NCBI GenBank assembly: GCA_965214695.1
Contig: OZ243967.1
Coordinates: forward strand, 2,232,001 to 2,296,000
Direction: 5' to 3'
Origin: JAPOXR01 sp965214695
GTDB taxonomy: Bacteria > Pseudomonadota > Alphaproteobacteria > Rhodobacterales > Rhodobacteraceae
Length of the DNA: 64,000 bases
Within the stretch, counting starts at the first letter, position 1. Each line of letters opens with the position of its first letter. Below the pieces are notes generated by a model. The model had not been told where the DNA came from. It did no database searches and saw only the letters and a list, made by a program, of their open reading frames with translations. Of the stretch, positions 8,395 through 17,269 are shown piece by piece. A program made the translations under genes and the position numbers.

Positions 8395-9403
8395 GACGTG
8401 TTGTCCCGCGCAATACCGGAGACAGTTCCACGCGCTCGATTCGTCGTGGAAGATCGATATCTTCCAAGCGCTCGATCAGCAGCCGGATCACCGTGTCGGC
8501 CTGGTGGTCGATATTCTGCCGGAATGTCGACAGGTCGTAGGAGGCCCAGCCTGCCTGTTCAATATCGTCGAAACCGATGACTTGCACATCCCGTGGCACC
8601 GAGAGGCCAAGATCAAGCCGGATCGCGTCCATCGCCCCCAGCGCCATCAGGTCGGTGGCGCAGAACAGACCGTTGATCCCGGAAAGCGCCTTGTGGCCGG
8701 CCGCCAAGACGGCCTCGCGGGCGGTCGCGTATTCCTGATCTTCGGAATGGATCACTTCGGTTTGAAACCCGTGCCGCGACGCCGCTTCCCGGAAGGCACG
8801 GGCCCGGCCGGAGACCGAATAGGTTTCCCGGCGCGACAGGAGGCATCCGAGTTTTGTTGCGCCGCATTCGATCAGCGTTCGGGCGGCCAGGCGGCCGGCG
8901 GTTTCGTTGTCGGCGACGACCCGGTCGCCCCAATTGGTGACACCGGCCCGGTTGATCAGTACCACGGGCAGGCCAAGACGCCCGCAATCCTCGATCAGGG
9001 CCCGGGGCGGCGTGTCGGACGTGATGATCATGCCGGCGATCGAGTAGCTGAGAAGCGAGTCGATCAGGCTCGTCAGCATTTCAGGTTGCTCGGCAGTGAT
9101 GAGCATCGGTTTGAAGCCCTTGCGGAGCAGCCTTTCGCTCAACAGGCGGACCTGCCGCGACCGGAGGGGCGTGTCGAGGCGGGACGCCACGAGTCCGACG
9201 ATTCCGGAATGCTCCTGTTGCAATCCGCGCGCCAGCAGGTTGACGCGATAGCGCAGATCGGAGGCGGCCCTTGTCACCTTGTCCCTGGTCTCGTCCGAAA
9301 TGTTGGCGCCCGGCGTAAAGGCACGCGACACCGCGGAACGCGACACGCCGGCCAATCTGGCAACGTCGAAAGACGTGGGCTTGCGCGCCTTGCTCTTAGG
9401 CAT
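8387..9403 (-). CDS. LacI family transcriptional regulator
   Basis: About 338 residues from the ATG at 9401-9403 (MPKSKARKP); a start 12 codons earlier is possible. The N-terminal helix-turn-helix reads TSFDVARLAGVSRSAVSRAF, followed by the hinge region NLLARGL and a periplasmic-binding-protein-like ligand domain with the dimer segment VIGFDDIEQAGWASYDL. It overlaps the phosphodiesterase gene and the phosphatase gene, so it belongs to the transporter operon. It probably represses the operon by binding the TGCACACGTGTGCA palindromes at 15434 and 5231, which would be autoregulation; this is inference from family behaviour and the central CG. Confidence 0.9.
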   Translation of the reverse strand: MPKSKARKPTSFDVARLAGVSRSAVSRAFTPGANISDETRDKVTRAASDLRYRVNLLARGLQQEHSGIVGLVASRLDTPLRSRQVRLLSERLLRKGFKPMLITAEQPEMLTSLIDSLLSYSIAGMIITSDTPPRALIEDCGRLGLPVVLINRAGVTNWGDRVVADNETAGRLAARTLIECGATKLGCLLSRRETYSVSGRARAFREAASRHGFQTEVIHSEDQEYATAREAVLAAGHKALSGINGLFCATDLMALGAMDAIRLDLGLSVPRDVQVIGFDDIEQAGWASYDLSTFRQNIDHQADTVIRLLIERLEDIDLPRRIERVELSPVLRGTTRHG

Positions 9404-10814
9404 GGCGATGGCGTTCGGTGACAAAACGGGAAAAGGCAAAGGGCTCGTTCAGGTTGAACAGATCGGGGCGAAGGCCGAAGATTTCCCCGAAGATGTCGGG
9501 CGCCTTTCCCATATAGGCAACCATCGAACGGATGGCACTTCCCCTGAGCGAGGCGACTTCCAGGGGATCGTCTCCCGGTCGAAACTCGACCAGGTTGGCG
9601 CCGTAGTGATCAATGGCGGCCTGGAGCGAATCGTAGTCCTGTCGCCGTGCCATGATCCGGGCCTCGGGGCTCATGGCACGCAGTTCGACCAGGTAATCCT
9701 GGTTGAAGGACCAGAAGAATACGCGGTCGAGGAGGCCAGCGGCCTTGACGCGAGCTAGGACCGGTTCGGGCGGGGCGGACTTGAATTCGAGATATGCCCG
9801 GGCGTCATGCGTGCTGACCAGTTCGAGGACTTCCTCCAGCGTCGGGATCCGGGTGCCAGCGAAGAACGGGTCAAACCATGCACCTGCATCGAGCGCCTGC
9901 AGCTGCGCCAGCGTTTTCGATGTAATGGGGCCGGTGCCGTCGGTGGTGCGCTCAAGGGTCGGGTCGTGGATCACGACAATCTCACCATCCGCGGTCACGT
10001 GCAGATCGACCTCGATATGGTCGAAGCCCGCCGCCAGCGCACATTCGAGGGCAGGCAAGGTGTTTTCGGGCGCGATGCGGTTGGCACCGCGGTGGCAGAC
10101 CATGCCGAAGGGATAATCGGAAGGCGGTTGAAATGGATTCACAAGCTCAGGCATGTCCGAGCAAATGCCGGTCACCGGCTTGTTTCGCAGGTGCGCCATG
10201 CGCACCGGGTCTTCCTCGTGCCAGAGCACGACTTCCTTGCCGTCGCCGAAGGCGCGAGCGAAGAAGCCTGGTGTCAGCATGTCCTGCGGCGCCGGGAGTC
10301 GCTCCCAACACAGGTGGATCACGTCGGCATGGGCGGCGTGTTGATGCGGGTCGGCACCGACAGGAACCAGTGCGGCGACAGGATGGGGGCTGCCCGCATC
10401 CTTCAGGATGTCCACGATCCCGGTGTCGAAGGCACCGATGATCACCGGTGCGATCCCGGCCTCGCCGAGCAGGGACAGCGTGGCACGGGTGGCCGAGGCA
10501 TCCTTGATGTCGGCATAGATCCCGGCGCCAAGATCGCGGGCAAGCCCGATCACCTCGACCAGGTCCGGACATTCGGGCATGTGATCCCGGAGTTCCTGGC
10601 GCGTCATGTCGCCGAGCGCCAGCCCGCTGGCCAGGGCCGCGTCGTGATGAACGACCGGCACACCATCGGAAGTGCCGCGGATGTCGATTTCCCACATGTC
10701 GGCACCCAGTTCCGCCGCCTTGCGAAACGCGGCCATCGTGTTGGCCTGTGCATAGGCCGAGGCCCCGCGATGCGCAATCGAGAAGGGGCGCGGTGGGATA
10801 CCGGCACCTGTCAC
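9396..10814 (-). CDS. Tandem-domain glycerophosphodiester phosphodiesterase
   Basis: A 472-residue protein with two GDPD (TIM-barrel) domains, about residues 10-225 and 235-465. It hydrolyses glycerophosphodiesters to glycerol 3-phosphate and an alcohol. The second domain has the full pattern: CHRGANRIAPENT, EVDLHVT, VIHDPTLERTTDG and YLEFK. The first has AHRGASAYAQANT, where the usual Glu before Asn-Thr is Ala, EIDIRGTSDG, VVHHDA, and ADIKD where the metal-binding Glu strand normally reads E-I-K. It may be weakly active or regulatory. There is no signal peptide, so it acts in the cytoplasm after import, like UgpQ. The GTG start overlaps the ATPase stop codon (GTGA). A double-domain GDPD in a ugp-like operon is unusual. 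Confidence 0.88.
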   Translation of the reverse strand: MTGAGIPPRPFSIAHRGASAYAQANTMAAFRKAAELGADMWEIDIRGTSDGVPVVHHDAALASGLALGDMTRQELRDHMPECPDLVEVIGLARDLGAGIYADIKDASATRATLSLLGEAGIAPVIIGAFDTGIVDILKDAGSPHPVAALVPVGADPHQHAAHADVIHLCWERLPAPQDMLTPGFFARAFGDGKEVVLWHEEDPVRMAHLRNKPVTGICSDMPELVNPFQPPSDYPFGMVCHRGANRIAPENTLPALECALAAGFDHIEVDLHVTADGEIVVIHDPTLERTTDGTGPITSKTLAQLQALDAGAWFDPFFAGTRIPTLEEVLELVSTHDARAYLEFKSAPPEPVLARVKAAGLLDRVFFWSFNQDYLVELRAMSPEARIMARRQDYDSLQAAIDHYGANLVEFRPGDDPLEVASLRGSAIRSMVAYMGKAPDIFGEIFGLRPDLFNLNEPFAFSRFVTERHRHA

Positions 10815-11854
10815 ACGCGATCTCCATTTGGTGCGAAGGCCAGGATTTTTTCGGTGGCGACACCCCAGTCAACCTTGTCGCCGATGCGGAGCGTGATGCC
10901 AAAGGGCACGATCGACCGGATGTCGCCGCCGCCATCTAGGCGAATGTCGATCAGCTCCTCGCGACCCTGCGGTTCGACGAAGACCACCTCGCCTTTCAGG
11001 CCGGTTCCATGTTGCGGACCGAAATGCTCTGGCCGAATGCCGATGACAACCTCACCCCGGGCACCGAGGTCGGTCGGGCGCGGCAGCGACTGCGCGCCGT
11101 TGACCACCAGGGTTTCGTCCGCCCTTGCCTTGAGGAACGAGATCGGCGGGTTGCCCAGGAATCCTGCGACAAACCGGGATTGTGGATTGGCGTACATCTG
11201 CTCGGGCGTATCGATCTGGATGATCTTGCCATCCTTCATCAGCGCGATCCGGTCGCACATTGACATGGCCTCGACCTGGTCATGCGTCACGAGGATGGCG
11301 GTGATGCCGGTTTCCTGCTGGATTCGACGTATCTCCGAGCGCATTTCGAGGCGGAGTTTCGCGTCGAGATTGGCCAGTGGTTCGTCCAGCAAAAGGATGT
11401 CCGGTTTCCGAATCATGGCCCGCGCCAGCGCCACCCGCTGCTGCTGGCCGCCGGACAGCTGCGCCGGACGGCGCTCGAGGAGTTCGCCGATCTGGACGAG
11501 TTCGGCAAGCCGTTCGACTTCGGCCCGGATCCCGGATTTCGACTTTCCCATGACCTTGAGCGGAAAACCGATATTCTGTTCGGCGTTCATGTGGGGGTAG
11601 AGCGCATAGTTCTGGAACACCACGCCGACCGAGCGCCCCTGCGCAGGCACGTTCGACACATCGCGATCTCCAAAGTAGAGCTTGCCGGCGCTGAGCTTGT
11701 GGATGCCGCAGATCGCGAAAAGCGTCGTGGATTTGCCGCAGCCGGATGGTCCGAGCAATGCCATCATCTCGCCGCTGCCAACGGTCAGGTCCATGTCCTC
11801 GATAACGGTCGTGGTGCCGAAGCGCTTGGTGAATTTGTCGAGTCGCAGTTCCAT
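10811..11854 (-). CDS. CUT1 ABC transporter ATP-binding protein (UgpC/MalK-like)
   Basis: A 347-residue ATPase that powers the permease pair encoded upstream. Walker A is LLGPSGCGKST near residue 34, the signature LSGGQQQRVALARA near 134, and Walker B ILLLDEPLANLD near 153; the switch His is in VTHDQVEAM. The C-terminal 110 residues form the TOBE/OB regulatory domain usual in CUT1 ATPases (VIGIRPEHFG). Genes are tightly packed: the ATG shares one base with the permease stop (TGATG), and the stop overlaps the phosphodiesterase start. CUT1 members import di- and oligosaccharides, polyols or glycerol 3-phosphate; the phosphodiesterase favours the last group here. Confidence 0.92.
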   Translation of the reverse strand: MELRLDKFTKRFGTTTVIEDMDLTVGSGEMMALLGPSGCGKSTTLFAICGIHKLSAGKLYFGDRDVSNVPAQGRSVGVVFQNYALYPHMNAEQNIGFPLKVMGKSKSGIRAEVERLAELVQIGELLERRPAQLSGGQQQRVALARAMIRKPDILLLDEPLANLDAKLRLEMRSEIRRIQQETGITAILVTHDQVEAMSMCDRIALMKDGKIIQIDTPEQMYANPQSRFVAGFLGNPPISFLKARADETLVVNGAQSLPRPTDLGARGEVVIGIRPEHFGPQHGTGLKGEVVFVEPQGREELIDIRLDGGGDIRSIVPFGITLRIGDKVDWGVATEKILAFAPNGDRV

Positions 11855-12681
11855 CAGCCTTTCGTGCCTCCGCCATAGATGTTCATGAGCTGCTTTTGGA
11901 AAATCAGGTAAATGATGATGACGGGGATCGAGTAGAACATTCCGATCGCCTTGAAGAGCCCGAAATCGGCCGTCGTATCATCCTGGACGACCGCGTTCAT
12001 GTAGGTTGCCAGCACCTGCGTGCTCGACCCGGGCGCCAGGACCAGCGGCAGGACGAATTCCGACCAGCCCGAAAGGAAGGAGATGATCAAGAGTGCGGCA
12101 AGTCCGGGCTTGACCTGCGGCAGAACCAGCTCCCACCAGACGCGGTAGCGGCTGGCCCCGTCCTGCACGCCGGCCATTTCAATCTCCCATGGCACGGTAT
12201 CGTAAAAGCCTTTCATGATCCACACGCCGAAGGGCAGCTCCAGTGCCGCCTTGACGAGGATGATGCCGAGCAGCGTGTCGAAGAGGCCGAGAAACTGCAG
12301 GATGATGAAGATGGCAATGATCAGGGTGATGGTCGGGAAGGCGTGCAGGATGATGAGCCCGCCCAGGAAATACGGCCGCCCCGGCATGTTCAGGCGTGAC
12401 AACGCATAACCGGCGGTTGTCGAGAGGAGCGTGACCAGGAATGCGGTGGTGCAGGCGAAGATGAAGGTGTTCATCGTCACCACCCAGATCGAGGGGCGCC
12501 CGGTATCGATCAGCTCCCAGAGAAAGCGCCAGTTCGAAATGTCGATGGGGCCGGGAACCAGGGATCCCGGAGCGGGCGAGGCGATGCTGTCGACGATTTG
12601 GTAGACATACATGATCACCAGCGGCGTCGAAAATATCATGAGCACCAGGACAAGGTGCCAGATGCGGCGACCGCCTGTCAT
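11854..12681 (-). CDS. CUT1 ABC transporter permease (MalG/UgpE-like)
   Basis: A 275-residue inner-membrane permease with about six helices. The ATG at 12679-12681 overlaps the stop of the previous permease gene (ATGA), which fixes the start. The cytoplasmic coupling motif EIEMAGVQDGASRYRVWWEL matches the EAA-x3-G loop that docks on the ATPase. Length and helix layout are typical of MalG/UgpE proteins. It should pair with the longer permease encoded at 12678-13973. Confidence 0.9.
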   Translation of the reverse strand: MTGGRRIWHLVLVLMIFSTPLVIMYVYQIVDSIASPAPGSLVPGPIDISNWRFLWELIDTGRPSIWVVTMNTFIFACTTAFLVTLLSTTAGYALSRLNMPGRPYFLGGLIILHAFPTITLIIAIFIILQFLGLFDTLLGIILVKAALELPFGVWIMKGFYDTVPWEIEMAGVQDGASRYRVWWELVLPQVKPGLAALLIISFLSGWSEFVLPLVLAPGSSTQVLATYMNAVVQDDTTADFGLFKAIGMFYSIPVIIIYLIFQKQLMNIYGGGTKG

Positions 12682-13973
12682 TGCTCGATCCTCGGTTTGC
12701 TCAGCAACTCCTTGAAATTGAAAAGCCTCAGATACAGGACCGACATGATGATGCCGATAAAGACCAGGACCAGCGCATAGGCGGCGCCGAAACCGTATTG
12801 CAGGTTGCCGCCGTAGTTGTTCAGCGCAGTGTGGAAGGCGGCCAGCGCCCAGACCTCGGTGGACCGACCGGGGCCGCCATCCGTGGCCAGCAGGATGTAC
12901 TCGAACGAGGTCAGCAGGCTGAGGGTCTGGTACGCGGTCATGAACAGGATCGGCCAGCGCATCTGCGGCAGGATGATGTAACGGACCTGTTGCCAGCGAT
13001 TGGCGCCATCCACCTCGGAGGCATAGAGCATCGAGGTGGGAATTGACTTGATGGCTGACGAGAACAGGATCATGCCGAGCGAGGCACCGACGAAGCCGTT
13101 GATCAGGATGACCGTGGTCCAGGCGTGGCTGGCAGTGTGCATCATCCAGTTCTTGGGTGCGACGCCGAACCATCCGGCGACGGTGGCAATGAAGCCGGTA
13201 TCCCAGGTGAACCAGTTCCACATCAGCACGTACAGAACCGGCGGCAGGATCCGCGGCAGGAACCAGATGGCACGGAAGGTGTTGGCCAGCTTGCCGGGCA
13301 GGTAGAAGGTGGCGATGGCCAGGAACAGGCCGAACAGGATGTTGAAGGACAGCGTCCAGGCCACGTAGAACGCGGTGTTCGTGGCATATCTGAGGGTCGA
13401 AGGCAGTTCGACCAGCAGCTTGAAATTGTCGGTGGTCCAGGTCCAACCGGTATAGGCGAATTGCGTCAGCACATCGTGATCCGAGGCATCGATGCCGCTA
13501 TCGGCCAGTGCGGCGCGAAATTGTTCCTCGGTATCGAAGCGTTCGCCGACAATGGTGACGGAGAACAGGTCGGCGGCGGCCTTGCGATCCCTTGTTCGGC
13601 GTATCGGGTCGTCGAGGTTCCTCAGGACGCGTTCAAGGTCACGACGGGCGCCGAAGGTCTCGCCCAGGTAATCCTCGCGCAACTCGTCCGCCGTGCGGTC
13701 GCTGAACTGTTCAGCCAGCGCAGCAAGGCCGGCCTCGGTAACCTGGAAGCCGGCATTTTCCAGCTTCTCCGCCGATGCTTCACTGATGCCGGTATCCGAC
13801 AGGTTTCGCAGCTGTTCGGTATTGATCCGGTAGTCGCCGCCCATGATTCCGGTCGAGGTCGACATGTTGGTAAACGAGAAGACCACGGTCAGAAGGACCG
13901 GCAGCAGAAAGAAGATCACCACCGCGACCAGCGCAGGCGAAAGAAATCCAATGCCCAGGCTGCGCATCGTCAT
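12678..13973 (-). CDS. CUT1 ABC transporter permease (MalF-like, large periplasmic loop)
   Basis: A 431-residue permease. The first helix (about residues 5-30) is followed by an insert of about 130 mostly polar residues before the remaining helices, like the periplasmic P2 loop of MalF; it may contact the binding protein. The EAA-like loop reads ASEVDGANRWQQVRYIILPQ. The ATG at 13971-13973 is preceded by GGAGG at 13981-13985. That ribosome site straddles the edge of the duplicated block (starts 13984), which shows that copy B of the binding-protein gene is in its native place and copy A is the derived one. Confidence 0.9.
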   Translation of the reverse strand: MTMRSLGIGFLSPALVAVVIFFLLPVLLTVVFSFTNMSTSTGIMGGDYRINTEQLRNLSDTGISEASAEKLENAGFQVTEAGLAALAEQFSDRTADELREDYLGETFGARRDLERVLRNLDDPIRRTRDRKAAADLFSVTIVGERFDTEEQFRAALADSGIDASDHDVLTQFAYTGWTWTTDNFKLLVELPSTLRYATNTAFYVAWTLSFNILFGLFLAIATFYLPGKLANTFRAIWFLPRILPPVLYVLMWNWFTWDTGFIATVAGWFGVAPKNWMMHTASHAWTTVILINGFVGASLGMILFSSAIKSIPTSMLYASEVDGANRWQQVRYIILPQMRWPILFMTAYQTLSLLTSFEYILLATDGGPGRSTEVWALAAFHTALNNYGGNLQYGFGAAYALVLVFIGIIMSVLYLRLFNFKELLSKPRIEQ

Positions 13974-13999
13974 GGAGAAACCTCCGACACCAGGACTGC

Positions 14000-14022
14000 G
14001 CGGGCCGCCAGCGACGGCCCGC
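14000..14022 (-). terminator. Intra-operon stem-loop between binding-protein and permease genes
   Basis: Same 8-bp GC hairpin as at 3812-3834, here between the first and second genes of the transporter operon. Such elements usually let the binding protein be made in excess over the membrane subunits, by partial termination or by protecting the upstream message. Confidence 0.5.
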
Positions 14023-14034
14023 ACCGGTCTCGTC

Positions 14035-15381
14035 TCAGCGCACGATCAGATCGTCACCGATCGTTGCCCGCATCTGTGCCTCGACCTCGGCCACCGCCTC
14101 CTCCGGGGTCTGCACGCCGGTCCAGGCGGCTTCGAGCCCGCGGAACATGGCTTCCGAGAAGGCACCGTATTGCAGGTGGTTCGGCTGCGAGTTTGCCGAG
14201 CCCAGCAGCACCTCCGTTGCCTCGGATGCCCAGCGATTGCCGCGATAGAGATCGACATCCGCCTGCGCCCTGGCCACGGCGAGGTGGTTCGACTGGATCG
14301 CATGCAGGGTGTTGAGCCGCGGCTCGGTGGCGATGGCGATCAGCTGCGCCGCGATCTCCTCGACCCGGTCATCCTCCTGGTTCATGACCAGGTAGACCAG
14401 CGGGTGGGTGATGGTGTTGGCGCGCCCGGCATCGTTGCCGGCCGGGATCAGCGAGAACTGGATGGTGTTCCAGAAATCGTCATTGCCCTCCCGCGCGTAG
14501 CGGCCGAAATGCCAGGTTCCGCCATGCCAGAAGCCGGCGCGGCCGTTGGCGACCTCGTTGTACCACTGGTTCCATTCGGTGCCGATATGGTTGCGGCGGG
14601 TCACCCCCGCTTCCACGGCATCGACGAAGAACTGGTAGAACGCGGTCATGGCTGCCTTGTCGAGCAGCAGCTTGCCGCTATCGGCATCAACGAGCTCGCC
14701 GCCGAAGGACTGGTAGAACTGCGCATAGTCGGGACCGTTGGAGACCCGGGGATAGAAGCCGTAGCCGGATTCGACCAGCCCCATCTCGACGGCCCTGGTG
14801 GCGTCTTCCAGCACGTTGGCGAGCGTATACTCGCCGCTGGCAACCCTGGCCGGCAGTGAATCGATGTCGTCCTCGCTGTAGCCGAGCCCGCTGAGCGTTT
14901 CGCGCCAGAAGAAGAACGGGCGCGATTCGGCGTCCTGCGGGATGCCCCACTGGACTCCGGCATAGGCGGCAATCTCCATGAGGTTCGGATAGACATTGCT
15001 CAGCGGCCAGGCATCGAGATCGACATAATCCTCGACCGCCACGATGTAGCCGGCCTGGCTCCATGGCGCGATGTCCAGATGCGAGGTGACGACGATGCTG
15101 GCGGCGGTGCCGGCCTCGGCGCCGAGCGTCACCCCCTGCTTGAACTCGTCCCAACCGGAGAAGTCGCGCCTGCCGTCAACGGTGATGTTCAGCTCCTCGC
15201 CCAGGATGGACGCCTCGCGCTCGAGAATGTCGGCGGCCATCTCGATGGCCTCGATGCGGTAGCTGTCGCTGTCATTGGAGCCGCCAGCCCACACCGTGAT
15301 GTTGATGTCTTCGGCCAGGGCCGGGACGGCAAGACCGCCCAGCATGCCGATCAATGCAGAGATCCGGATTAGTGATGTCAT
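14035..15381 (-). CDS. CUT1 ABC transporter substrate-binding protein, copy B
   Basis: Identical in protein sequence to the product of 3847-5193 (448 residues, signal peptide to about residue 23, no lipid-anchor cysteine). The start is the ATG at 15379-15381 behind AAGGAGG. It is the first gene of the operon running through two permeases, the ATPase, the tandem phosphodiesterase, LacI and the phosphatase. It should capture the substrate in the periplasm and deliver it to the permeases. The intergenic hairpin downstream fits the usual excess of binding protein. The operator-like palindrome at 15434-15447 lies 52 bases upstream of the start. Confidence 0.92.
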   Translation of the reverse strand: MTSLIRISALIGMLGGLAVPALAEDINITVWAGGSNDSDSYRIEAIEMAADILEREASILGEELNITVDGRRDFSGWDEFKQGVTLGAEAGTAASIVVTSHLDIAPWSQAGYIVAVEDYVDLDAWPLSNVYPNLMEIAAYAGVQWGIPQDAESRPFFFWRETLSGLGYSEDDIDSLPARVASGEYTLANVLEDATRAVEMGLVESGYGFYPRVSNGPDYAQFYQSFGGELVDADSGKLLLDKAAMTAFYQFFVDAVEAGVTRRNHIGTEWNQWYNEVANGRAGFWHGGTWHFGRYAREGNDDFWNTIQFSLIPAGNDAGRANTITHPLVYLVMNQEDDRVEEIAAQLIAIATEPRLNTLHAIQSNHLAVARAQADVDLYRGNRWASEATEVLLGSANSQPNHLQYGAFSEAMFRGLEAAWTGVQTPEEAVAEVEAQMRATIGDDLIVR

Positions 15382-15433
15382 GAGAGTGTTCCTCCTTGTG
15401 ACGACTGCCGCCTGGCAGCTGCCGTCATGTTGT

Positions 15434-15447
15434 TGCACACGTGTGCA
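15434..15447. promoter_or_regulatory. Operator-like palindrome before the CUT1 operon
   Basis: TGCACACGTGTGCA again, a perfect palindrome with a central CG, upstream of the operon's first gene. An imperfect GC palindrome (CCCCTGGCCGGGG) lies about 20 bases further upstream. A LacI-type repressor site is the most likely reading. Confidence 0.55.
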
Positions 15448-15600
15448 GAACTGATAGCAGAAAACCCCTGGCCGGGGAAGGTGGTTGTGTGGGGGGCGGC
15501 AGTTGTAGCCGCCTGGCCCGCCGGGTATCGGCAGTCTGGCAGACCGGCAAATACAATCATTCTTCATCCGCGAGGGCAGACCCTCTGGTCCTGGTCCCGA

Positions 15601-16572
15601 TCAATCGGTCAGTTTTCGCCGAATCACGTCAAGCCCAACAGCCATTACCATGATGGTTCCAATCGCGATCTGCTGCCAGTTGGAATTCACGCCGATTACG
15701 ACCAATCCGCTGGTCACCACTTGCAAAAGCAGGACCCCGACGATCCCGGCGGCAATGGTTCCGGATCCGCCGAACAGGCTAACGCCTCCGACAACAACTC
15801 CGGCAATCACCAGCAATTCCCAGCCGCTTCCGATCGAAGTCGGTGCGCTCGCGAGGTCGGCCATCACGAACATCCCTGCAATGCACGCAAGTGCACCGAC
15901 AGTTGCAAAGGCGCCGATCTTGTAGAGGTCTGTGTTGATTCCTACCAGTCGGGCGACCTCGCGGTTTCCGCCCGTGGCATACAGGTTGCGGCCCAGCACC
16001 GTTCGCCTGAGCACAAAATCTGCCGAACCCGCAATCACGAGAAATATCACGAAGCTCCAGCCTAGACCGAATATGATTTGCTCCCGGCCTAGCGCTCCCA
16101 CTGGCCCTGGCAAGGGATAGACCGGAACCCCTCCTGTCACCACCTGAATCAGGCCCTGCCCAATGAACAGCATTCCAAGCGTTTGAATGAATGCCGGAAC
16201 CCCGATCTTCACAACCACCAATCCGTTGATCAGGCCGGTCATCGCACCTGTCAGGACTCCAGCCATGATCGCCACCGGTACGGGCAGCGAAAGCAATGTC
16301 ATCGCCTGCGCCGAGACAACCGCGCCGAGCCCGGCGACCGACCCGACTGACAGGTCGAACTCGCCTGCCACCAACAGTATGATCTGACCGACAGCGATGA
16401 TGCCGATGAAGGAAACGACACGGAGCATCGCACGGATGTTTCGGTCCGAAAGAAAAGCAGGTTCAATGACAGTGAAAAGGATGACAAGTATCAACAACGC
16501 GCCGACAACACCCAACTCGCTTGCCAATATCGAAGAACGAATCCGCAGTTTTCCGGTCAAGGATTTTAGCAT
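15601..16572 (-). CDS. CUT2 sugar ABC transporter permease (RbsC-like)
   Basis: A 323-residue hydrophobic protein of the RbsC/XylH/AraH family, with eight to ten membrane segments. Typical motifs are GEFDLSVGSVAGLGAV in the middle and GGVSLFGGSGT near the C-terminus. CUT2 systems import monosaccharides with a periplasmic binding protein, a double ATPase and this permease as a homodimer. Its likely partners are the binding protein at 18600 and the ATPase at 19637, on the opposite strand about 2 kb away. In most genomes these genes are adjacent and co-directional, so an inversion or insertion has probably split the operon. Transposase relics lie in between. Confidence 0.9.
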   Translation of the reverse strand: MLKSLTGKLRIRSSILASELGVVGALLILVILFTVIEPAFLSDRNIRAMLRVVSFIGIIAVGQIILLVAGEFDLSVGSVAGLGAVVSAQAMTLLSLPVPVAIMAGVLTGAMTGLINGLVVVKIGVPAFIQTLGMLFIGQGLIQVVTGGVPVYPLPGPVGALGREQIIFGLGWSFVIFLVIAGSADFVLRRTVLGRNLYATGGNREVARLVGINTDLYKIGAFATVGALACIAGMFVMADLASAPTSIGSGWELLVIAGVVVGGVSLFGGSGTIAAGIVGVLLLQVVTSGLVVIGVNSNWQQIAIGTIMVMAVGLDVIRRKLTD

Positions 16573-17029
16573 TGTCGCAATAGCACTTCACTCACTCTGA
16601 ACGACCGTCCTGACTGAATGGTTGCACGCTCGGGGATGTATCTGCATTTCAATTGGGTAGCATTCCTTTCCGTGTAATTCCAATCCAAACAATAGTGATG
16701 GATTACGCTCAGGACCATTCAAAAGTCGACATCCAATCCGGCCTTCGGCTCCGGAATGCAGCCGGGATCAGGCTGTCATGTCGGGTGAGTCGCTGGCGGG
16801 GACTGTTCCCGGCAACACCCGGCGCAATCATGTCCCGGGGCACGCGGCTCTGCCGCGCCGGCCAGGCGCCGGACCCGGGAGAGCAGGATCAGGTGAGTGA
16901 GCCGGGCGGCCGTCGGGTCATGACTTGCACTTCCGAAAGAACGATATTCTCACGGCGTTGCTTTTTCTTTGCGAGCAAAGCGGAGCCTACATTGGACAGA
17001 GCTGCCCACGACCTCGCTTTGCCCCGTGT
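16573..17029. other. Intergenic region upstream of the CUT2 permease
   Basis: No supported gene is seen in these 457 bases. The first 150 are less GC-rich and should contain the permease promoter; the rest shows no clear coding signal on either strand and leads into an IS110 relic. Confidence 0.4.
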
Positions 17030-17200
17030 TCAGGAGCTTGTGGACACGGCCCGCCGCATCTTTTGCACGCCCTTCGTCATCAGCGCCCAGGCTACGCGCG
17101 CCATCCGGTTGGCCATGGCAACCAGCCTCTTCGGCTTGCGGGCCAGCATGCGATCAAGCCATGACCCCTCAGGCACGCCGCGTCGGACAGACCAGCGGAG
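17030..17200 (-). pseudogene. IS110-family transposase fragment (C-terminal end)
   Basis: The minus-strand frame encodes GSWLDRMLARKPKRLVAMAN followed by RMARVAWALMTKG. This matches the conserved C-terminal segment of IS110/IS1111 transposases (W-L-x-R-M-L-x-R-K-P ... N-K-M-A-R-x-x-W-A-L). Only about 55 residues remain; the catalytic DEDD domain is missing. It is a relic and cannot transpose. Confidence 0.6.
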
Positions 17201-17269
17201 CGTTTTCAGGCTCTTTGACGTATCAATCCCCTGAACAAGTGTCCCCGTCAATCCTTCCCTTCCCTGCCT

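Larger units (their letters stand above)
13984..15400 (-). repeat. Long direct repeat, copy B (binding-protein gene and flanks)
   Basis: Second copy of the 1417-base block at 3796-5212, in the same orientation. A further 71 bases match after an unlike spacer of 24 bases (15401-15424, against 9 bases in copy A). The two copies bound about 8.7 kb of unique DNA. Confidence 0.9.

Noticed and set aside
9807..11600. A 597-codon plus-strand frame opposite the phosphodiesterase and ATPase genes
   Set aside because: Antisense to well-supported genes with complete motifs; the translated product has no recognisable domain.
11854..13446. A 530-codon version of the second permease gene
   Set aside because: The first 255 codons overlap the other permease in another frame and look random. 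The start at 12681, with an ATGA overlap, gives the normal 275-residue protein.
16653..17234. A 193-codon plus-strand frame upstream of the CUT2 permease
   Set aside because: Its 3' part is antisense to the IS110 relic and the 5' part has no steady codon bias.
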